Positions 57,590 to 64,000 of a DNA stretch of 64,000 bases are shown piece after piece (position 1 is the stretch's first letter; every line of letters begins with the position of its first letter). Under the pieces are notes generated by a model. The model was not told the DNA's origin. It did not search any database and saw only the letters and a list, made by a program, of their open reading frames with translations. Source of the stretch: Erodium maritimum (lineage: Eukaryota; Streptophyta; Magnoliopsida; Geraniales; Geraniaceae); contig OY997588.1 of the NCBI GenBank assembly GCA_963921825.1, forward strand, positions 63,818,617 through 63,882,616, given 5' to 3'. The translations under genes were made by a program, and so were the position numbers.

Positions 57590-58150
57590 TATCTTCCCGT
57601 AACTCACATCATCGGTGTGAAACAAGTCTTCCCGGAACACGTAGCATCGGGGTGAGACAACAATACACCATACCGGAATACCCATCGGCCTAGGTGTCTT
57701 CCCGGAACACGTAGCATCGGGCTGAAACAAGTCTTCACGGAACACGTAGCATCGGGTGAGACAACAACACACCATACCGGAATACCCATCGGCCCAAGTG
57801 TCTTCCCGTAACTCACATCATCGGTGTGAAACAAGTCTTCCCGGAACACGTAGCATCGGGGTGAGACAACAATACACCATACCGGAATACCCATCGGCCT
57901 AGGTGTCTTCCCGGAACACGTAGCATCGGGCTGAAACAAGTCTTCACGGAACACGTAGCATCGGGTGAGACAACAACACACCATACCGGAATACCCATCG
58001 GCCCAAGTGTCTTCCCGGAACAAGTAGCATCAGGGTGAAACAAGTCTTCCCGGAACACGTAGCATCGAGTGAGACAACAATACACCATACCGGAATACCC
58101 ATCGGCCTAGATCTTCCCGGAACACGTAGCATCGGGGTATAACAACATGA
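57590..58150. repeat. Tandem array including a near-perfect 209-bp duplication
   Basis: A unit with CCCGGAACACGTAGCATCGG and CATACCGGAATACCCATCGG repeats many times. Bases 57601-57809 are followed by an almost identical copy at 57810-58018. The minus-strand frames up to 139 codons here are products of the array. Confidence 0.85.
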
Positions 58151-60346
58151 TAAACATATCGGACCGGCACACCCCTCGGTTGGATATCTTCCCGGAAACA
58201 CACCTCGGGGCACGTAAACCACAATACACACAATACCAAACAAAACCCATTACATCGAACTCATATTATCAACCAAGCTTACCGACATGACTTACCAAAC
58301 ACGTTTCATCGGTCCATCATTCACCCGATCACATCACCAGGCACAATCATATCACATTCAACACAATCACTCAACCAATCATGTCACAGAGCAACCATTC
58401 ATATCATACTCATCATAATTCATATAGTTTAATATGATTCTTAATTTAACCAAGAGTGTGTTATGCATCGACAACTAAGGACGTACAACCATGATCAACA
58501 CAACCAACACGCAATCCTAAGGCTCGACATGACCATTCTACAGCACGACAATTCCCATAATTGAAAGCGGTTATTCTAGTGAATCACATCCTATATGTAA
58601 ACTAAGACTCTTCCGGTTATTAACATCCTATATGCATACTATTAGCATTTCTTAATTAAAAGCGGAAATTTACTACTCTTCCCTACCTAAAAAGCTTTCC
58701 AAAGCTCAATCACACAACCGGCGTGTAGTCCCCTCCTCCGAGCTCGAGAACAAAGTCTAGGAATATAAATTAACTTTTTGAGAAGATTAGGTGAAGAAAT
58801 GGCTTGAAAGGGGCTTCTGCTCTCTTGCTTCTTCTTCAAGCTTCAATGGAAGCTCTTCTTCTTCCTCTCTCTTGTAAAATTCGGCCACCACACTAACAAT
58901 GAGAAGAAATGGTCCAAAATTGAGTCATTTAACCTAAGGGTGAAATTCCTAATATGCCCATTTGCTCTTATCCACTCAAGGCCAACTCATGAGGGTTAAA
59001 AGGGTCCTTTTAGCCCCCTTTCTTCCCCTCCAAGCTAACATGAACAAGTGTCCATGTATGGACCACCTTATCCTTAATTATTTCCAGCGTCTCTAACTTC
59101 ATTAAATTTAGTCGATAATTAGTCTCTGTTTGACCGAAAGTTGACTTTTTCACAAGGACAGTCAATTGAAAGAAAACGACCCAACTAAGTTAACCGTAAC
59201 AACGACTAAGATTTCTGGGTCCCAGAAAGGTCCCGAATGACTCCCGAAGTCTTCGGTTAACTTTTCCGGCCGAAAGTCAACTCTTGCCCGATATCACCAG
59301 TTCGACCGGGGGCGGTTCTTACATGAGGCGCTCCTCCGGCGGTTTCACCCAACTCGGCCACGACTCGTCGCTCTTAGCGTACTCCGAGTTTGGTGGTGGT
59401 GGTGTCGGGTAGAGGGGATGACATGGAGGAGTGAAATTGCTGATTTGATGATGTCAAGTTTGTGTTCTTCGTAAATCTGGGTGACGAAGAGGAGAACACC
59501 AATTTCATATCTGTATTTTTTTTATTCTTGCAGATAGGTTTTTTTTCAATTAGATTTGATTGTGAAATTTGAGGGTGGTGGAAGAAGGAGAATTTGGGTT
59601 AGATTTGATCTTCATCTAGGTTTCATTCGTAGCTGCACGTTGTGTTCTGAGGTTGAACATGGGTAGGAAATTGAAAAAAAAATTTAACAACATATGAATT
59701 AAACAAAAAAAATTCAAAAAAAACAAATGAATAAAAAATAAAAAATGTATATATATATATAAGAATAAAAATCTGATTTTTATAAATAAAAAAAATTAAG
59801 TACAAAATATGATTTTATATTATTTTTTAAATAAAAACTGAATTTTTTAAAAAATCAAATTAATTTATAAAAAAAACTAATTTTATTTTAAAAATAGTGA
59901 AATTTTCATTTTAACACCCTAACAATAAAGGATATTAAATGTTTGACAGGGTATTAAAGTGAAATTTTCCCTTTAAAATAATAAGATGATAGCACTATTT
60001 GTTTAATTTCATAATTATTATCCAAATGGTCTCCTAGTTTAGACGATGGATTTTAGAGCAACACAAAATTTATTTCTTTAGCGAAAGCAATAAAGGCGAT
60101 GGGATGCTAGTCACATCCGACTCTCTCTCTGCTAGGGTTAGGTTTTGTGTTTTCTGGGCACGCAATGGCAATGTCGGCGGCTAAGTTGTCGAGTGAATCC
60201 GGTGATGCTTAGCGTGGATCATGGAACCGGGAATGGAGGATCTCGGGTGTAGTACGGCAGTGGTGGGGGAGGGAAGAGATGCACCTAGGGTGTATGGAGA
60301 AGGGTTAGTGGTGACACACGTGGGTTCGGATCTGTAGGAGACGGCG

Positions 60347-62210
60347 GTGGACGGGATGGCAGTGGGCGGGGCGCCGTTCACGGAGCCTGATCCGCTGTCA
60401 CCGCGTGAAGGAGGCTCCTCCCCGATGAGGTTCTCGGCTCAGAGAACGGGGGAGGAGAATCGTAGAGGCGGAGGTTGGTACCCTTCAGCGGCAAATCGGG
60501 TGCGGTGCACGCCGGCGAGGGGACCGCGCCCGAGACGTGTAGGGGGTTTGCGGAGGCCATCGGAGGTGGATGGTTTCGCGTGGACATCGGCTCTACAGGC
60601 GCAGAGGGAAGACGTGGCGATCGCTACGGGAAAAGATGGGTCGGATCCCATAGTGGTGTCGTCGGACATGGTGGTGACGCTGGAGGAGTTGCCGGCGGCG
60701 CAGACGTGGAAGCGAAGTAAGAGGAAGGGGGTCGCGCGGGAGTAACCTAGGGTTCCCGAGTCTGGGATGGGCCGAGGCGTGTGGAGCTGGGCCGGGACAA
60801 TGGGTTTCTTGCGGACGCCAGACGGGCCGGGAGAGGAGAAGTGGGCTGGGTACCTCGGGTGGGGACTGGTCGAACTGTGAGAGGGCAGGTGGGCCATCCA
60901 GGATGGACTCGGGGTGGGCCGGGAGACGTGGCCACCTGGGCGGCCCGATATGGGGCGGGGTAGAGCGTGCCCGGACCGGGTTGCAGGGCCGAGACGGGTC
61001 TGGTAGCCTGGTTGAGCGGGGTGGGACGGGGCGGACCCATCCGATGGGTGATCCAGCGGAGCCGGGTCGGGTATCGGGTCGGCAAGATGGATCTGGGGGC
61101 TCGGCTGACCCGGGTGCAAGGGGATATCGAGGATCCGGTGCTCGAGTGGGGGACCTAGGATCCAGAATGTCCTCACTGTGCATCAAGAAGATGGTGGTAC
61201 CTACGGGGGATATTGTCAATGCTGGGCTCAATATCAGTTTATGATGGTAGCGAACGTACTAACATCGAAGAAATTTTTTTGGAAGTCATTAGTGGCCCGA
61301 ATGGAGGACCTGTGGGGTATGAAAGTAGAAGCGAAGCCTCTAGAGGGGGGCTTAGTAGCGTTCTTTTTTAGGTCAGTTAGGGAAAGGGCGAACGTCTTAG
61401 CAGGAGAGCCATGGGCATTCTGGGACTCAATTGTGCTGTTCACAGACCTCAAGGCCCATATGCACCCATGAGAGCTAAGCTTCCATCACTTCTCGGTATG
61501 GGCTAGAGTATCTAACCTCCCGGTGGGTGCATGGAACAAGGAGGTGGGGTTTCGAGTGGGGAATGCTCTAGGGGCCTGTCAGGCGGTCGATGCGGATAGC
61601 TCAGGATTATGCTGGGGGATTTCATGAAAATTAGGATTCGGGCTGACATTCAGGTCCCCCTCCTGAGCCAAATTTGGTTCCGACTATCGGAATCTCATGT
61701 ACGCACACTCATTCAGGTATCATATGAACATCTTCCAGACCACTGTGTTGGATGTAGCTGTGCGGGACACTTGTTTCTGGCATGCCCTATAGCTGAGGGA
61801 GTCAAGAGACACTCTTTATGAGCTCCGGCAGATCCGAGGTCTGCTCTTGAGAAAGCAAAGCACGGGAAGACGACTCCAGGGACCAACTGGGCTTACCTGG
61901 AAGGGGGTAGCAAGGGAGGTAATTGGGGCCCAAGTACGCCACCTACCCGGCAGGAGCAGGGGAAGGGGAGAGCCAAGTCCTATGAGACTGGGATCGAGGA
62001 CATACCATCTGAGTGGCTAGTAAAGGAGGTCGTTCCGTCTTTGTCTGGGAAGAAACACCTAGAGCGGGAAAAGGAGTCGGAAGAATCGGAGGGATCGACA
62101 GCGTCAGATGGAGCGTCACATGTAGCGGCGGCGGGGGGCCACAAGCACCCCCGCCTCTAGGAATGAGTCCGTGGAGGCCCAGGGAGGGGTTGGTCGGCTG
62201 TACCACCTTC
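60347..62210 (+). pseudogene. LINE ORF1 (DUF4283 and zinc knuckle)
   Basis: The first frame (60347-60745) is basic and ends WKRSKRKGVARE. After GC-rich broken sequence, the DUF4283-like block appears at 61222-61600 (FFWKSLVARMEDLWGMKVEA, AFFFRSVRERANVLAGEPW, then after one stop LSFHHFSVWARVSNLPVGAW). The frame 61609-61821 follows with SYEHLPDHCVGCSCAGHLFLAC, a CCHC knuckle. A glycine- and serine-rich tail runs to about 62210. In an active element this protein would coat the LINE RNA. Three or more frame breaks and stops are seen here. Confidence 0.65.
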
Positions 62211-62526
62211 CTGGCTGATAGATGGCGTTGGTTCCATCACCAGCCGACAAGATTCTCCCTTACCAGTCTGGGGTCAGCAATCCCGCGTTCAGGAGCCCTA
62301 CACGTATCACTCAAGGGAGGACGACGCACGCTGACTTACCGGGGGAGATGTCAGTCCGCCATTATTCCCCTTTCACTTGGTTGGCTCGACCAGTGCCATT
62401 GGATTGGAGCATTTTGTATCGGTGTCCTCGGACGCTACTGCAGATTTCCCCTTCGACCACTCCTATATCCGGAGCAACGTTTAATTTTATGTTATTGCGT
62501 TATAATTACTTGGTTTATGGGTTGTA

Positions 62527-62552
62527 CGATGAGTACAGAAATGTACTCATCG
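62527..62552 (+). other. Perfect 11-bp hairpin with GAAA loop at the LINE 3' end
   Basis: CGATGAGTACA, loop GAAA, then TGTACTCATCG. It lies about 50 bases before the end of the retroposon. A stem-loop near the 3' end is used by some LINE reverse transcriptases to choose their template. Confidence 0.7.
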
Positions 62553-62616
62553 ATCTATTTTAAATTCCATTAATAATAGTATCATTTCTTCTCAAATTTT
62601 TTTTGTTTAATTTCAT

Positions 62617-64000
62617 CACAATCAACATCGCATATGATGCATGGCCATGTGATGTGTTTGTAGGAACTTGGCCTCTAAAGTTCTCTTGATAAGATATTGC
62701 ATTTTGCTTGGATTATGTGTATGTATATCCTACGAATTATACGTGTACGGTGTGATAGTTTCAGGTATCGGCTGCGAGATCACGGTGAAGGATATGTATT
62801 AAAAAATATACAAGTGAGTGATGGACCACTCTAGGAGGAGCCCTAGAAATGGACGAATGGATTATATATTCATTGTGTGCGGATTCTTTTCCCACCTAAT
62901 CCATGATCCCTTTACACTTATACGACTCACTCTCTTTTATCTTTCAAATGCTAAGATACAAATCATGACAGCTCATTGTGTTACACATCCATGATACGAA
63001 GCTTTATTCCAATTTAAATAATTTAAACCATTTCAAAACTATAGAATCAGTTATATATAACTATCCAAAAAAACCTATTCTATGTAGGGTTCTCTCAATT
63101 TTCAAACTCCTCAACTCCCCCAATCCATTTCGGCTTCCGCCGACTTGTTTCTTGAACCACCGTTTCCTCTCCGATCAGCCAGTCCTTATAGATGCTAGAA
63201 TACTCGATCACCGGCATTTGCACCGACGTCCCGTTTCTCGGCCTGGCGTCAAACCACGGCCTGGCGCCAAACCACGGCCTAATCAGCGGATCATGGATAT
63301 TTCAAGAGGTGGATTCGATGATCTCTCCAATGAACGCAGCTTCCTGCCTCGTGAAATGGTGTATCACCTCCCAACCATCCATCTTACCTGGGTGGAACCA
63401 TGCTTCCCACCACAAAGCCGACAAGTCATGTCACCCCCCCCCCACCCCCGCAAAGGAGCTCGGATCCCAATGAATCTCCGATCCAGATGATGTGTACCGA
63501 GGAAGCCAAGGACCTATTAGGACACGCCCAATGTCTATGATCCCGTCTCACTCGTACCATGTCCCTCGTGAACAAAGGTTTCGAACCCGAGAAGATCGAT
63601 CCCTAGTCTACAACAATGAAATGAGGGACCAAACGCTAGATCTGGGACCGCGAACCGGTCAAGACCGTTGTACTTTCTCGAACGATCCCTACCAATGATG
63701 GCCAATCAACCATTTTGAGCACACCTTCTTCGAGCCTACTACACATGGGATGAAGAATCACAATCATGCCCATGAGCCACGACCGACGACGATGTTGTTC
63801 AGGCTCTGAGTAACAGTGGATACCCGTCCCTATCAATCCCCGAGAAAGGGGACCAATTCATCTACCGAAGCAGGGAGATAAGGTGAGAAAAGTAAGAAGA
63901 AACCTTCAGAATCGATACAGAGGGCACGATAGGTAGAACCTTAGTGGTATCCTTCCCCTCCTAGGTCCATGGAACGCCATCCCCCGACCTAAGGACTAGT
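62617..64000. other. Unresolved right edge of the window
   Basis: AT-rich to about 63100, then mixed sequence with open plus-strand frames at 62978-63490 and 63492-63698. The first contains two adjacent copies of the octamer CAAACCACGGCC (RPGVKPRPGAKPRP in its frame) and a C9 run at 63437. Neither frame has a domain I recognise, and frame use does not look like a plant exon. It may be part of a transposon or gene continuing beyond 64000. Confidence 0.3.

Larger units (their letters stand above)
56965..59323. mobile_element. Solo LTR, TGTCACGCCCC type, 2.4 kb
   Basis: It begins TGTCACGCCCC and ends GGTTCTTACA, with a perfect 5-bp duplication TGAGG (56960-56964 and 59324-59328). It has the same termini and overall layout as 607-3625, including a tandem-array block at a similar distance from the left end. 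No internal region is present. Confidence 0.8.
56011..59971. mobile_element. Mutator-like element (Pack-MULE type), split by a solo LTR
   Basis: The termini GGGAAAATTTCACTTTAACA and its complement at 59971 belong to the same TIR family as the element at 5893-7630. The 9-bp flanks TTTATAATA (56002-56010) and TTTAAAATA (59972-59980) match at eight positions. The arms are AT-rich. The centre (56640-56964 and 59329-59640) is GC-richer, foreign-looking sequence. The solo LTR at 56965-59323 inserted into that centre. Without it the element is about 1.6 kb. Confidence 0.75.
60013..62601 (+). mobile_element. ORF1-only LINE, plus strand
   Basis: A 15-bp duplication TTTGTTTAATTTCAT (59998-60012 and 62602-62616) bounds a segment that holds a leader, a DUF4283 ORF1 with zinc knuckle and a 3' tail, but no ORF2. 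The 3' end has no poly-A. It ends CCATTAATAATAGTATCATT plus a T-rich stretch, preceded by a perfect hairpin (62527-62552). Confidence 0.6.

Noticed and set aside
57524-58243. Overlapping minus-strand frames of 69-139 codons
   Set aside because: They come from the tandem array in the solo LTR. The peptides only repeat the array and have no known domain.
60439-61231. Minus-strand proline-rich frames of 212-245 codons
   Set aside because: They are antisense to GC-rich LINE ORF1 sequence on the plus strand. High GC keeps the opposite frames open.
62978-63698. Host exon at the right edge
   Set aside because: Two overlapping frames are open with no recognisable domain or splice pattern. I left it as unresolved instead of naming a gene.

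Overview
The window is nuclear DNA from a flowering plant, probably a eudicot. The evidence is one intact plant-type ABC transporter gene with introns, plus plant-specific transposon classes: Copia elements with an initiator-Met-tRNA primer site, a TRIM, Mutator-like elements, Tourist/PIF MITEs and L1-type LINEs with DUF4283 or RRM ORF1 proteins. Only one host gene is convincing. Most of the rest is transposon built up in layers, and many insertion edges can be fixed to the base because the target-site duplications (TSDs) are still readable.

Layout. 1-3708: a Copia LTR split by a 3.0 kb solo LTR that starts TGTCACGCCCC. 3709-4993: GC-rich sequence I cannot identify. 5004-7996: a Mutator-like element holding a second one (5893-7630), which carries a broken piece of a SPARK-domain receptor-kinase gene. 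8870-9202: a MITE. 9400-20380: a decayed CACTA/En-Spm-like region. It is interrupted by an ORF1-only LINE (11492-18302), itself interrupted by an ORF2-only LINE (13679-18272), and by a 0.76 kb retroposon (18497-19257). 20400-23400: LTR-like sequence, then a plus-strand LINE remnant with a MITE in it. 24031-24969: a TRIM with a 31-bp tandem array. 25363-33821: a complete minus-strand Copia element with almost identical LTRs but ruined coding capacity. 34280-35964 and about 36990-38510: retroposons with RRM-type ORF1. 36215-36690: a long fold-back. 38549-38849: a MITE.

40184-46745 (minus strand): an intact ten-exon ABCB19-type auxin exporter gene, predicted at 1249 residues, with a MITE-like hairpin in intron 4. 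It is the functional centre of the window.

47100-64000: more degenerate LINE pieces (48.1-48.7, 50.5-51.5, 51.6-52.5, 54.8-56.0 and 60.0-62.6 kb), a Sire-like Copia gag remnant (53.6-54.3 kb), and a third Mutator-like element (56011-59971) interrupted by a second TGTCACGCCCC solo LTR (56965-59323). The last 1.4 kb is unresolved.

How the parts relate. The transposons appear to depend on partners elsewhere. The Copia copy has lost protease, reverse-transcriptase and integrase catalytic residues yet looks very young. Several LINE copies have only ORF1, and one has only ORF2. All alignments were made by eye, so identities and ages are estimates.
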